The translations under genes and the position numbers were made by a program. DNA of 39,924 nucleotides from an uncultured Eubacteriales bacterium (GTDB lineage Bacteria > Bacillota > Clostridia > Oscillospirales > Acutalibacteraceae). Within the stretch, counting starts at the first letter, position 1. Every line of letters starts with the position of its first letter. This document shows positions 30,530 through 38,594 of the stretch, in pieces. The notes beneath the pieces are model-generated. The model worked only from the letters and a program-made list of their open reading frames with translations, ran no database searches and had not been told where the DNA came from. The DNA is taken from the NCBI GenBank assembly GCA_934630515.1, contig CAKTVV010000023.1, forward strand, positions 1 to 39,924, given 5' to 3'.

Positions 30530-31198
30530 TCAAATGAGCTGCTGGTCATTGATCACCAGCTTAAACTGCATACCCAGCTTTTCCGCTGCCTTACGGCAGA
30601 GGATCATCCGTCCCATGAAGATCTCAAAGTATTCCATCACCGATCCATGCTCCCGGTCGATATCCAATGTCAGTTGGATCTCCGTATGATCCGGATTGAT
30701 CTCCAGCTTGGAGGAGGTGACCGAGTAATTGACCCGATCGTGAATGTCAAACGTGGCAATATTCCGGTTGCGCACCCGGCTGCGGCGCACATCCGATTTA
30801 TCCGCAAGAATCAACGCCGCCGCCAGCGGACTGACCGGCACACCGGTGCCCTCATCATGATTGCCGATGGCAGCCGTGATATGGGCGATCTCCTCCGCAG
30901 GAAAGCCCATTTTATCCAACAACCGGAACGCCATCACAGCGCCGCTCTGGCTGTGATCCACCCGATTCACCAGATTGCCGATGTCATGAAGATATCCGGC
31001 GATGCGGGACAGCTCCACCAGCCGGGGCGGATATCCTAAGGTCTCCAAAATATTGCCGGCATTCTCCGCCACCTGCGTCACATGGGCGAAGCTGTGCTCC
31101 GTCATGCCCAAAGCCGCCAACGCTTCGTTGGCGGCTTCAATGTAGGTACGGATCGTCGGATCCCGACGGATCATATCATAGCTCAGATCCTGACTCAA
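30530..31198 (-). CDS. HD-domain phosphohydrolase
   Basis: A 222-residue protein with HD-superfamily motifs: HSFAHVTQVAENAG, GYLHDIGNLVNRVDHSQSG (HD pair), IGNHDEGTG and LADKSDVRRSRVRN. The last part (EINPDHTEIQLTLDIDREHG onward) is an additional domain. The family hydrolyses nucleotides or cyclic or phosphate esters; the substrate is unknown. The ATG overlaps the stop of the histidine kinase gene by four bases. Co-transcription with a PhoR-like kinase and PhoB-like regulator suggests it serves the same response. Confidence 0.9.
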   Translation of the reverse strand: MSQDLSYDMIRRDPTIRTYIEAANEALAALGMTEHSFAHVTQVAENAGNILETLGYPPRLVELSRIAGYLHDIGNLVNRVDHSQSGAVMAFRLLDKMGFPAEEIAHITAAIGNHDEGTGVPVSPLAAALILADKSDVRRSRVRNRNIATFDIHDRVNYSVTSSKLEINPDHTEIQLTLDIDREHGSVMEYFEIFMGRMILCRKAAEKLGMQFKLVINDQQLI

Positions 31199-32871
31199 AT
31201 ATACTCCTCCTCCTGCTTTTTCGGGAACGTCACGATCACCGTAGTCCCCTCGTCCGGCACGCTATGCAGATCGACCGTAGCTTGATGCAGCTTGGCGGCA
31301 TGCTTCACGATCGACAGCCCCAGACCGGTGCCGCCTACCTCCTTGGACCGGCTCTTGTCCACCCGATAGAATCGCTCAAAGATCCGATCCTGCTGATCCG
31401 GCGGGATGCCGATACCGGTATCCTGCACCGTCAGACGTATCGACGTTTCCTGATCCTCCACCCGCACGGACACCCGCCCGCCGGGGACATTATATTTGAT
31501 GGCGTTATCGCACAGATTGAACACGATCCCCGACAGCAGCTGGGGCACGCCATAGAGCGCCGCCGGTCCACCGGTCAGCTCCAGCGTCACGTCCGCCGCC
31601 TGCGCAACGGGCGTCAGCTCCTGCACCGTTTGACGGGCCAGCGTATACAGATCGGTCTCCTCCCGGGGCAGATCCCGTGCGCCCTCATCCAGTCGGGACA
31701 GCTTGATGATGTCCTCTACCAATGCGATCATGCGCTTAGACTCCGACAGGATCCGTCCGGCAAACCGAGGCACATCCTCCTCCTTCACCATGCCATCCGT
31801 CAGCAGCTCAGCGCTGCCGTAAATGCTCTGCAGGGGCGTTTTCAGCTCATGGGACACATTGGCGGTGAACTCCCGCCGCATCTGCTCCGCCTTTTCCCGC
31901 TCGGTGATATCAAAGATCATCAGCGCAATACCGGACACCTTGCCGTTAGACAGCACGGGGCTGGCACTAAACTGATAGTCCGCCTCCCCCAGCTGGATGA
32001 TCCGCTGACAATGCTCGCCGTTTCCGGCGGCATGCAGCAGCTCCTGCAGAGACAGGGAGTTATTGAACAGCAGCAGATCCTTCCCCACGCAATACCGGCT
32101 GATATGCAGCAGCCGGGTAGCCGCATCGTTGATGCTTAAGATAACCCCCTGATCGTTGAGCAGCAGGATTCCCTCCGACATGGGACGGGTCGCTGCGTCA
32201 AATTCATCCCGCCGATGCGCCAGCTCCGCCGCCTGCGCCTTCAGCTGCAGCTGCTGGCTGCCCAGCCGGGTCACCAGGGGCGCCAGCTCCTCATAGACCG
32301 ACCGGGGATCCGGGTCATCCAGATTCAGCTCATTGAGCGGCTGCACGATTTTTTTGGACAGACGGGATGCCAGATACAGAGACAGCCCCACCGCCAACAG
32401 CAGCACCACCAGAATCGGCTGGAGCATGGAAATGGTCAGCGACCACCAGGTAAGCTGCGATTCCGCCAGCCGGATCACCGACCCATCCGACAGCTTGCGA
32501 GCCGAATAGAATTGCCGCTCCGTCAGCGTGGTAGAGTAACGGGAGCTTTCCCCCACGCCCTCTTTCAGCGCCTGCTGCACCTCCGCCCGTTCCAGATGGT
32601 TTTCCATCGTCGAGGAGGACGCCTTATTGTCGAATTTCACCGAGCCGTCGGAAGCAATCCAGGTCAGACGGCAATCCCCTACATCCAGATTCTCCAGATA
32701 GGTCAGTCCGCCGGTCTCCACACCGTTGGCTGCCAAGGTGGTCTCGATCCGCAGCTGCCGCACCTGTGCCGCCGAATAGTATTGATACAGCACCCCCATG
32801 ATCAGCACCAGAGACGCCGCAAACACCACCATCGCCACCAGACAGATGGAGCGAAAGATCTTCTTTGTCAT
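31195..32871 (-). CDS. PhoR-like sensor histidine kinase
   Basis: A 558-residue membrane kinase. TM1 is about residues 8-28, an extracytoplasmic sensor domain spans 30-145, TM2 is about 148-168, followed by a short HAMP-like stretch, a PAS domain (225-325), the phosphoacceptor H341 in FTANVSHELKTPLQ, and the ATPase boxes LCDNAIKYN, DTGIGIPP, FERFYRVDKSRS and GGTGLGLSIVKH. This layout is that of PhoR/WalK-type kinases. The ATG at 32871 overlaps the response regulator stop (ATGA). A Pho-box-like repeat upstream of the operon supports a PhoR assignment. Confidence 0.92.
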   Translation of the reverse strand: MTKKIFRSICLVAMVVFAASLVLIMGVLYQYYSAAQVRQLRIETTLAANGVETGGLTYLENLDVGDCRLTWIASDGSVKFDNKASSSTMENHLERAEVQQALKEGVGESSRYSTTLTERQFYSARKLSDGSVIRLAESQLTWWSLTISMLQPILVVLLLAVGLSLYLASRLSKKIVQPLNELNLDDPDPRSVYEELAPLVTRLGSQQLQLKAQAAELAHRRDEFDAATRPMSEGILLLNDQGVILSINDAATRLLHISRYCVGKDLLLFNNSLSLQELLHAAGNGEHCQRIIQLGEADYQFSASPVLSNGKVSGIALMIFDITEREKAEQMRREFTANVSHELKTPLQSIYGSAELLTDGMVKEEDVPRFAGRILSESKRMIALVEDIIKLSRLDEGARDLPREETDLYTLARQTVQELTPVAQAADVTLELTGGPAALYGVPQLLSGIVFNLCDNAIKYNVPGGRVSVRVEDQETSIRLTVQDTGIGIPPDQQDRIFERFYRVDKSRSKEVGGTGLGLSIVKHAAKLHQATVDLHSVPDEGTTVIVTFPKKQEEEYI

Positions 32872-33545
32872 GGTTTTTCTCCCTCCATTCGATACCCGAC
32901 GCCCCGCACGGTGGTGATGGCATCGCCGCAAGCCCCCAGCTTGGTACGCAGCGTGCCGATATGTACATCCACCGTCCGGGTCTCCCCCAGAAAGTCACTG
33001 CCCCAAATTCTCGCCAGCAGCTGATCCCGGGTGAAAACCAAGCCGATATTCTCCATAAACAGGCGCAGCAGCTCATATTCCTTGAGCGTCAGCTGCACCG
33101 GCTGCCCGTCCACCCGAACGGTATGCTCCGCCGGATTCAGCTCCAGCCCGCCTCGCCGCAGCACCCCGATCCTCTCCGTAGGAGCGGCACGCCGCAGCAC
33201 CGCCTTGACCCGGGAGACCATCTCCATCATGCCAAAGGGCTTCACCAGATAATCGTCAGCGCCCTGATCCAGTCCGATTACCTTATCATATTCCGTCCCT
33301 TTGGCGGTCGCCATAATCACCGGAACCGTCGCCGTCGCCTCCTGACTGCGCAGACGCTTCAGAATGTGCATACCATCCTCACCGGGCAGCATAATATCCA
33401 GCAGGATCAGCTGCGGCTTTTCCTCCTGCAGCGCCTGCCAGAACGCCCCGGATTCGGCAAAGCCACGGGCGTCAAAGCCGGAGGCACACAGCGTATAGAT
33501 CATTAGTTCCCGTATGCCGTTGTCATCCTCCACACAGTAGATCAC
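32868..33545 (-). CDS. OmpR/PhoB-family response regulator
   Basis: A 225-residue response regulator. The receiver domain has acidic pocket EDD, phosphoacceptor D50 in LILLDIMLPGEDG, T in MATAKG and K in YLVKPFG. The winged-helix output domain has LTLKEYELLRLFMENIGLVFTRDQLL, TRTVDVHIGTLRTKLG and TVRGVGYRM. The start is GTG at 33545, eight bases after GGAGG; the more upstream frame enters the promoter. It would control transcription in response to the kinase at 31195-32871, most likely a phosphate-limitation or envelope stimulus. Confidence 0.93.
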   Translation of the reverse strand: MIYCVEDDNGIRELMIYTLCASGFDARGFAESGAFWQALQEEKPQLILLDIMLPGEDGMHILKRLRSQEATATVPVIMATAKGTEYDKVIGLDQGADDYLVKPFGMMEMVSRVKAVLRRAAPTERIGVLRRGGLELNPAEHTVRVDGQPVQLTLKEYELLRLFMENIGLVFTRDQLLARIWGSDFLGETRTVDVHIGTLRTKLGACGDAITTVRGVGYRMEGEKP

Positions 33546-33617
33546 GTCCGATTCCTCCGTTTCTCCCTTTTCGTCACCAGTATACCGCTGTAAGGTAATG
33601 GGCAATAGCACCCTTTT

Positions 33618-33634
33618 GTAAAATCTGCGTAAAA
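33618..33634 (-). promoter_or_regulatory. Pho-box-like direct repeat
   Basis: On the minus strand, TTTTAC-GCAGA-TTTTAC: two hexamers with a five-base gap (11-base period), the spacing of PhoP sites in Bacillus (TTAACA-like repeats). It lies about 75 bases upstream of the response regulator GTG and could allow autoregulation. Confidence 0.55.
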
Positions 33635-33687
33635 TGCTGTTTGCAGCTTCAGTATACCATAGCGTCCTCCTAAGTACAAGTAAACCG

Positions 33688-33716
33688 TTGACATTTTAAT
33701 AAAAACAATGTATGAT
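33688..33716 (+). promoter_or_regulatory. Promoter of the CNNM/CBS gene
   Basis: TTGACA (33688-33693), 17 bases, TATGAT (33711-33716). The start codon is 120 bases further on, leaving an unusually AT-rich leader. Confidence 0.85.
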
Positions 33717-33740
33717 AGCACTGTTATAATACGATTATAA

Positions 33741-33771
33741 TATACTATAATTATATTTCAATTATAGTATA
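33741..33771. repeat. AT-rich inverted repeat in the leader of the CNNM/CBS gene
   Basis: TATACTATAATT (33741-33752) and its exact complement AATTATAGTATA (33760-33771) separated by seven bases. The whole 33717-33795 stretch is almost only A and T and contains several extra TATAAT-like words. Confidence 0.85.
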
Positions 33772-33836
33772 ATTGTAGTATATTATAAATGTGTGATAAA
33801 TATCCTATAGACGTCTGAAAGGGGAAATTGCTGCTT

Positions 33837-35198
33837 ATGTCTGACCCGGATCTTACCGATAATTATATCGGTACCATTCTGCTGGCCATATATCTTTTGA
33901 TCGCCTCCGCCCTGCTGGCGGCGGGAGAGGAAGCCTTCGATGCTCTGGGCGATGGCCGGGTGCGGGAGCTGGAGGAGGACGGTGACCGTCGGGCTCGCCG
34001 CATCCGCCGCATGACCGAAAACCACCGGCGATTTCTCGCCCGCCTGCAGGGCGGCTATCTGGTGCAGGCGCTGCTGGGAGCGGCGGTATTGTTCCGGCGC
34101 TTTGCGCCGCTGCTGGCTGCCCGCTTGGCTGGCGGACACACGCCGCTGCCCGGCTGGGCATCACTGGCCGCCTATGGATTGCTGGCGCTGGGAATCGCTT
34201 TGATCTTTCTGGTGTTTGGGCAGCTGGTGCCTCGCCGTCTGGCGCTGAAGGATCCCGAAAAAACCGCCCTCGGAATAGCCGGTGGGGTCGCCGTGCTGTA
34301 TACACTGCTGGCGCCGCTGGATTGGCTGGCTCGTGGGGTGGCGGCGGTGATCCTGCGTCTGTGCGGCGTCCATCCGGGCGACGACCCCGACCGGGTCACC
34401 GAGGACGATATCCGGGAGCTGATGGATGTTGGCGAGGAGGCCGGCGCTATCGAAGGTGTGCAAAAGGATATGGTCAACAACATCTTCGAGTTTGACGATA
34501 TCACCGCCGGCGAGATCATGACCCCCCGCACCGATATGGTAGCGGTCGAGCTCCACGCCCCCATCGCTGTCGCTGTGGAAAAGGCGGTAGACAACGGCTA
34601 TTCCCGTCTGCCGGTATACGAAGAGGATGTGGATCACATCGTCGGCATCCTGTACATCAAGGACCTGCTGCCCTATGTCGGGCTGACCGTGCCGGAGCAG
34701 GTCTCCATTCAGGTGCTGTTGCGGAAAACGCATTTTGTCCCCGATACGAAAAAATGCGACGACCTATTTGAAGAAATGAATGAAAAGCACCTGCAAATGG
34801 CTATCGTTGTAGACGAATACGGCGGTGTTGCCGGTCTGGTGACCATGGAGGATCTGCTGGAATCCATCGTGGGTAATATGCAGGATGAATTTGATAACGA
34901 GGCGGAGGAAGTGACCCAGCTGGACAACCACTCCTTTGTGGTGGATGGCGCCATGAGCGTGAGCGATCTGGACGAGCTGCTGGAGACCGAGCTGCCCGAG
35001 GGCGATTACGATACAGTGGCGGGCTTCCTGATGGATCAGCTGGGACACATTCCGGCAGAGGATGAGCAGGCGCAGGTGCGGTGGGAGAATATCACCTTTA
35101 CCATTCAAAAAATGGACGATCGCCGCATCGAGCAGGTGCTGGTGCATATCGATCCGCCAGCTGAGCCGGAGAATGGCGAGGATACGGAGGAAAGCTAA
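33837..35198 (+). CDS. CNNM/CBS-domain membrane protein (CorC/HlyC, YhdP-like)
   Basis: A 453-residue protein. An N-terminal DUF21/CNNM domain with about four membrane segments (TILLAIYLLIASALLAAGEEAF, a helix near 80, WASLAAYGLLALGIALIFLV, IAGGVAVLYTLLAPLDWLA) is followed by a CBS pair (EIMTPRTDMVAV, YSRLPVYEEDVDHIVGILY, AIVVDEYGGVAGLVTMEDLL) and a C-terminal CorC/HlyC domain (DNHSFVVDGAMSVSDLDELL). Family members are implicated in Mg2+ or Co2+ efflux. The ATG at 33837 is chosen; a TTG at 33828 lies too close to the AAAGGGG site. It precedes queH by five bases. Confidence 0.92.
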   Translation: MSDPDLTDNYIGTILLAIYLLIASALLAAGEEAFDALGDGRVRELEEDGDRRARRIRRMTENHRRFLARLQGGYLVQALLGAAVLFRRFAPLLAARLAGGHTPLPGWASLAAYGLLALGIALIFLVFGQLVPRRLALKDPEKTALGIAGGVAVLYTLLAPLDWLARGVAAVILRLCGVHPGDDPDRVTEDDIRELMDVGEEAGAIEGVQKDMVNNIFEFDDITAGEIMTPRTDMVAVELHAPIAVAVEKAVDNGYSRLPVYEEDVDHIVGILYIKDLLPYVGLTVPEQVSIQVLLRKTHFVPDTKKCDDLFEEMNEKHLQMAIVVDEYGGVAGLVTMEDLLESIVGNMQDEFDNEAEEVTQLDNHSFVVDGAMSVSDLDELLETELPEGDYDTVAGFLMDQLGHIPAEDEQAQVRWENITFTIQKMDDRRIEQVLVHIDPPAEPENGEDTEES

Positions 35199-35203
35199 CC
35201 TGT

Positions 35204-35842
35204 ATGGCAGAAAACTATCAGCTTTTACTGGACAAAACACTGCATACGCTACAGGCAGCCGGGGAAACACCCCGGCTGCTGCTGCACAGCTGCTGCGCCC
35301 CCTGCTCCAGCTATGTGCTGGAGTATTTGAGCCGGTATTTTTTCATCACTGTGCTGTATTACAACCCCAATATTTCCCCGGAAACAGAGTTTCAGCACCG
35401 TCTGGAGGAGCAGCAGCGCTTGATCGGAGCGATGCCGTTTTCCCACCCGGTAGAGCTGCGGGCAGGCATCTATGCGCCGGAACGGTTTGACGCTATCGCC
35501 CGGGGGCACGAAGCGGACCCCGAGGGCGGCGACCGCTGCCACGCCTGCTACCGTCTGCGGCTGGAGGAGACCGCCCGCATCGCTGCCGCCGAGGGATTTG
35601 ACTACTTCACCACCACCCTGTCCATCAGCCCGCTGAAAAGCGCTGCCGTGCTCAATCGCATCGGCGGCGAGGTAGCAGAGCTGTATGGCGTAGCGTACCT
35701 CTATTCCGATTTTAAGAAGCGGGAGGGCTATAAGCGTTCCTGCGTGCTCTCCCGGGAATACGGGCTGTATCGGCAGGATTACTGCGGCTGTCTCTACTCC
35801 AAAGCAGCCGCTGCCAGCCGCCGCACCGCCGAAAAGAAATGA
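35204..35842 (+). CDS. queH: Epoxyqueuosine reductase QueH
   Basis: A 212-residue protein of the former DUF208 family. Cysteine motifs are LLHSCCAPCSSYVLEYL, DRCHACYRLRLEETA and DYCGCLYS, which in the family bind a [4Fe-4S] cluster and a metal near it. QueH reduces epoxyqueuosine to queuosine at the tRNA wobble position and is the non-orthologous counterpart of QueG. The ATG follows GGAGG at a longer than usual 13 bases. It is probably co-transcribed with the CNNM/CBS gene, five bases upstream. Confidence 0.95.
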   Translation: MAENYQLLLDKTLHTLQAAGETPRLLLHSCCAPCSSYVLEYLSRYFFITVLYYNPNISPETEFQHRLEEQQRLIGAMPFSHPVELRAGIYAPERFDAIARGHEADPEGGDRCHACYRLRLEETARIAAAEGFDYFTTTLSISPLKSAAVLNRIGGEVAELYGVAYLYSDFKKREGYKRSCVLSREYGLYRQDYCGCLYSKAAAASRRTAEKK

Positions 35843-35871
35843 TTGCATTTTCCGCAGATGTGTGGTAGTAT
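35843..35871 (+). promoter_or_regulatory. Promoter of tRNA-Leu
   Basis: TTGCAT (35843-35848), 17 bases, TAGTAT (35866-35871), 15 bases before the tRNA. It begins directly after the queH stop. Confidence 0.75.
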
Positions 35872-35885
35872 AGAAATATTCATAT

Positions 35886-35967
35886 GCGGGCGTGGTGGAA
35901 TGGCAGACACGTTGGTCTTAGGAGCCAATGCTTCGGCGTGCGAGTTCGACCCTCGCCGCCCGCACCA
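35886..35967 (+). tRNA. tRNA-Leu(UAG), CCA encoded
   Basis: An 82-base tRNA. The acceptor arms GCGGGCG and CGCCCGC pair and the 3' ACCA is encoded. The anticodon loop is CTTAGGA (TAG, reading CUA/CUN codons), between GTTGGT and GCCAAT. A short variable arm (GCTTCGGC region) and the T-arm GTTCGACC follow. Confidence 0.96.
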
Positions 35968-35972
35968 GTTGT

Positions 35973-36008
35973 CCACCGTAATTTGGAGAGAATTACGGTG
36001 GGCTTTTC
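35973..36008 (+). terminator. Terminator after tRNA-Leu
   Basis: CCACCGTAATT (35973-35983) pairs with AATTACGGTGG (35991-36001), followed by GCTTTTC. Confidence 0.9.
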
Positions 36009-36040
36009 TATACCCGAAAACCGTTTATAATAAGGCTTTT

Positions 36041-36088
36041 GGGCTGTTTCAGCCCATGACCCCGCTGCAGAGCGATTCTGCGGCGGGG
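36041..36088. repeat. Two hairpins downstream of the tRNA
   Basis: GGGCTG-TTT-CAGCCC (36041-36055) and a 12-bp stem CCCCGCTGCAGA with TCTGCGGCGGGG (36060-36071 with 36077-36088, one G-U). No T-run follows the second closely, so they are terminator-like but not clear terminators. The rest of 35968-36249 holds no gene that I can support, apart from the TetR promoter region. Confidence 0.6.
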
Positions 36089-36167
36089 CTTCGTGCGTTT
36101 TGTGGAGAGCACAGCTTTATGCTCCTCCGTAATTGTTAAACAGTCGAGTAATCGTTGAACTAACCTG

Positions 36168-36196
36168 TTGCATTTCCGGCATATCTGTGCTACAAC
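36168..36196 (+). promoter_or_regulatory. Promoter of the tetR-family gene
   Basis: TTGCAT (36168-36173), 17 bases, TACAAC (36191-36196). The spacer (TTCCGGCATATCTGTGC) resembles that of the tRNA-Leu promoter. Confidence 0.65.
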
Positions 36197-36199
36197 AAA

Positions 36200-36227
36200 A
36201 ATACACTCGTAACGCTACGGATGTATT
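36200..36227. promoter_or_regulatory. Palindromic TetR operator candidate
   Basis: A 28-base imperfect palindrome with outer arms AATACA/TGTATT, inner arms CGTA/TACG and 11 of 14 pairs matched. It starts four bases after the -10 box and covers the expected transcription start, the classic position for autorepression. Confidence 0.7.
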
Positions 36228-36249
36228 CGTAAAGAAAAGGAGTACGGTT

Positions 36250-36825
36250 ATGCCACGAAGCTATATGTTTACAAAAGAGCAGGTGCTTGATGCCGCAATC
36301 GAGCTGACACGAGAGAAAGGATTTTCCGCTGTTTCGGCACGGTCGCTCGGTGATAGACTCGGCACGACTTCCCGCCCGATTTTCAGCCACTTTGAAAATA
36401 TGGCAGATGTGCAGAAAGGAATTATTGGTGCGGCGAATAAGCTTTATCGATCCTTTCGTGAAGAAGAAATAGCCAGCGGAAAGTATGTTCCATATAAAGC
36501 AACCGGTATGGCATATATCCGTTTCGCAAAGGAGGAAAAAGAGCTGTTCAAGCTGCTCTTTATGCGTGACCGCTCGGAGGAGCCAATCAAGGAAAATCCC
36601 GAAGAAATGGAAGTGCCGATCGGGCTGATCGCCAAACAGGTCAACAGCGACCGGGAAACAGCAAAGATGTTTTATCTTGAAATGTGGGCATACACACACG
36701 GCATCGCATCGATGATTGCAACGGGTTTCTATGAATGGGATGAGCCGCTTGCCAGCCGAGCGTTGACAGATGTGTACGAGGGATTAAAGCATCGGTACGA
36801 AAACGGAGGTGTCCTCAAAGATTGA
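36250..36825 (+). CDS. TetR/AcrR-family transcriptional regulator
   Basis: A 191-residue TetR-type regulator. The helix-turn-helix is in FTKEQVLDAAIELTREKGFS, AVSARSLGDRLGTTSRPIFS and HFENMADVQ. The C-terminal ligand domain resembles the WHG/TetR_C type (YLEMWAYTHGIASMIATGF). AAAGGAG lies before the ATG at 36250. The gene looks intact and is followed directly by a broken ABC transporter gene, its probable target. Codon use is more AT-rich than in the surrounding operons, suggesting acquisition by transfer. Confidence 0.92.
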   Translation: MPRSYMFTKEQVLDAAIELTREKGFSAVSARSLGDRLGTTSRPIFSHFENMADVQKGIIGAANKLYRSFREEEIASGKYVPYKATGMAYIRFAKEEKELFKLLFMRDRSEEPIKENPEEMEVPIGLIAKQVNSDRETAKMFYLEMWAYTHGIASMIATGFYEWDEPLASRALTDVYEGLKHRYENGGVLKD

Positions 36826-37361
36826 AGCAAAGGGTGTTACCAAGTCTTACGGCTTTGGTGAAAGCAAGACCGATGTATTAAAAGGCATTGATCTGCAAAT
36901 TTCAGAAGGTGATTTTAGGAGCGTCGGGTTCGGGAAAATCGACTCTTCTGAATTGTCTGTCGGGACTGGAACGGGTAGACGGCGGAAGTATTGCATACGA
37001 CGGCTTGAATATTGCGGAGCTCTCCGACAAAGCGCTGACCAAATTCCGCAAGGATAATATCGGGTTTATTTTTCAGCAGTATTATCTTCTTCCCGATATG
37101 ACCGTAGATAAAAATGTCCGTATGGGCGCAGACCTTGCGGGAAATGGCGATTACAGAGAGATCATAAAGGCGGTGTGGCTGGAAGCGAAAGCTGCCAAAT
37201 ATCCGTCCGAGCTTTCGGGCGGCGAACAACAGAGAGTATCGGTCGCCCGTGCCCTTGCCAAAAAGCCGAAGGTCTTGTTTTTGGACGAGCCCACCGGCGC
37301 ACTCGACGAAAAGACAGGACGGCAGGTGATGGACTATATCGGCAAGTTACATACCGAATAA
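36809..37361 (+). pseudogene. ABC transporter ATPase remnant (frameshifted, truncated)
   Basis: Frame one encodes SKIEAKGVTKSYGFGESKTDVLKGIDLQISEGDF and then breaks. A second frame continues with GASGSGKSTLLNCLSGLERV (Walker A), FIFQQYYLLPDMTV (Q-loop), ELSGGEQQRVSVARALAKKP (signature) and KVLFLDEPTGALDEKTGRQV (Walker B). The break at about 36915 fits loss of some bases between EGDF and GASGSG, where relatives have VVIL. The reading stops soon after the D-loop, so the switch histidine is missing and no permease gene follows. The layout (TetR then MacB/YtrE-like ATPase) suggests a drug or peptide efflux module that has decayed. Confidence 0.9.
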
Positions 37362-37401
37362 TGTAATAGAATTTACGCATCTCCTTGAAATTTACAAAAA
37401 A

Positions 37402-37840
37402 TCACGATACAACGTTCTTTTTGTAACGAAAATGACACTGTACCCCCTGCGGACCAACCTCTCCCTGAGGTTCCTGTTCTCCAATAGGACCTTGCTCTCC
37501 GACAGGACCACGCTCGCCCCGTTCGCCGCTGGGTCCCATAGGTCCCTGCGGACCAGGATCCCCTCGGACCGGCAGGGCCACGGTCGCCTTTGGGTCCGAT
37601 CGGTCCGGGATCGCCCCGCACTCCCTGCGGACCACGTGGACCGGCAGGGCCAACCGGTCCACGGGGACCGACCGGTCCGGGGCACCCCTGCTCGCCCTTG
37701 ATCCCACGGGGTTCCATCGATCCTTGCTCACCCCGTATACCCTGCTCCCCACGAGGTTTCTCCGGACCCATAGGTTCCACCGGTCCCTGCACAGTCACAT
37801 ACGTCCCGCAGGTCTCCGACGGACAGTTGTTGCCCCGCAA
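37402..37840 (-). pseudogene. Collagen-like (Gly-X-Y) repeat protein, frameshifted
   Basis: The N-terminal part NNCPSETCGTYVTVQGP is followed by Gly-X-Y triplets (GPVGPRGPVGPAGPRGPQG and GPIGPKGDRGPAGPRG). The triplet pattern then leaves this frame at a run of four G (37560-37563 on the plus strand) and continues in another frame (GPQGPMGPSGERGERG and GPVGEQGPIGEQ) to a stop at 37402, ending QCHFRYKKNVVS. Two extra bases restore one register. Several triplet glycines are replaced by Glu or Lys (VEPMG, EKPRG, GSMEPRG, EPQG). Such proteins are often surface or exosporium filaments (BclA-like). The start appears to be TTG at 37840 with no good ribosome binding site. 37841-38041 otherwise holds nothing I can support except the NUDIX leader. 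Confidence 0.85.
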
Positions 37841-38041
37841 TTTCCCGTGTGATAATTATTCACAGACACTACTCCTTATAAAAATTGTACATGCCTATTT
37901 CAATGTATGTGATGTCGTAAAAAATGTGAACAAGTCAGGAAACAGCTTACGGCTCCCCGCAAATGAAGCCGGGGGCGAGCCGTTTCGCAGACAATATGTA
38001 TTCGCAAGCCGCCATCAACCGGCAGAGAGGAGCTACACGCC

Positions 38042-38518
38042 ATGGATATTACCTATATCGTCGGTCAAAGGAAGTTCAACTACCGTGTCGCCGGTATTTT
38101 TCTATCAAACGGCAAGCTGTTGGCCATGCACAACGAGCGTCTGCCGTATTATGCGCTGCCGGGCGGCAGGGTTCAGTTGGGCGAAACCGCTGAACAGGCG
38201 ATCCGGCGGGAAATACAGGAGGAACTGCAGCTCACACCGGCAATCCTCCGTCCTTTGTGGCTCAATCAGAGCTTTTTCACCGAAGACGTAGACGGTATGC
38301 AATACCATGAGCTGTGTCTATACTTTCTGATGGACAGTTCATCCAGTGATCTCGCTGCAAAGGGAGATCACTTTACACTGCAGGAGGGCGATCGGACACA
38401 TCGCTTTGAATGGCTCCCGATAGAATTACTTCCGGATACGTATTTCTATCCGGAATTTTTGAAAACAGAGCTATTCCACTTGCCGAACCACTTAGAATTA
38501 CGGACAGAATACGAATGA
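38042..38518 (+). CDS. NUDIX hydrolase
   Basis: A 158-residue NUDIX protein. The box reads GGRVQLGETAEQAIRREIQE followed by ELQL: G-x5-E-x7-REUxEE is intact, but the usual Gly near the end of the box is Gln. The preceding strand ALPGG and following RFEWLPIELL are typical. It would hydrolyse a nucleoside diphosphate derivative; the substrate is not predictable. AGGAG lies nine bases before the ATG. Confidence 0.93.
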   Translation: MDITYIVGQRKFNYRVAGIFLSNGKLLAMHNERLPYYALPGGRVQLGETAEQAIRREIQEELQLTPAILRPLWLNQSFFTEDVDGMQYHELCLYFLMDSSSSDLAAKGDHFTLQEGDRTHRFEWLPIELLPDTYFYPEFLKTELFHLPNHLELRTEYE

Positions 38519-38543
38519 TAGCCGCCATACGCACCCATCGAAA

Positions 38544-38577
38544 AAGGGACTTGCCGAACCGACTCGGCAAGTCCCTT
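38544..38577 (-). terminator. Terminator of the Xaa-Pro peptidase gene
   Basis: A perfect 14-bp stem (38544-38557 with 38564-38577) with a six-base loop, followed on the minus strand by TTTC after the stem's own TT. Confidence 0.88.
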
Positions 38578-38594
38578 CACACTGTATCTATTTG

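Noticed and set aside
35843..36139. Plus-strand frame covering the tRNA gene
   Set aside because: It translates the tRNA and its terminator; the tRNA structure is clear and there is no ribosome binding site.
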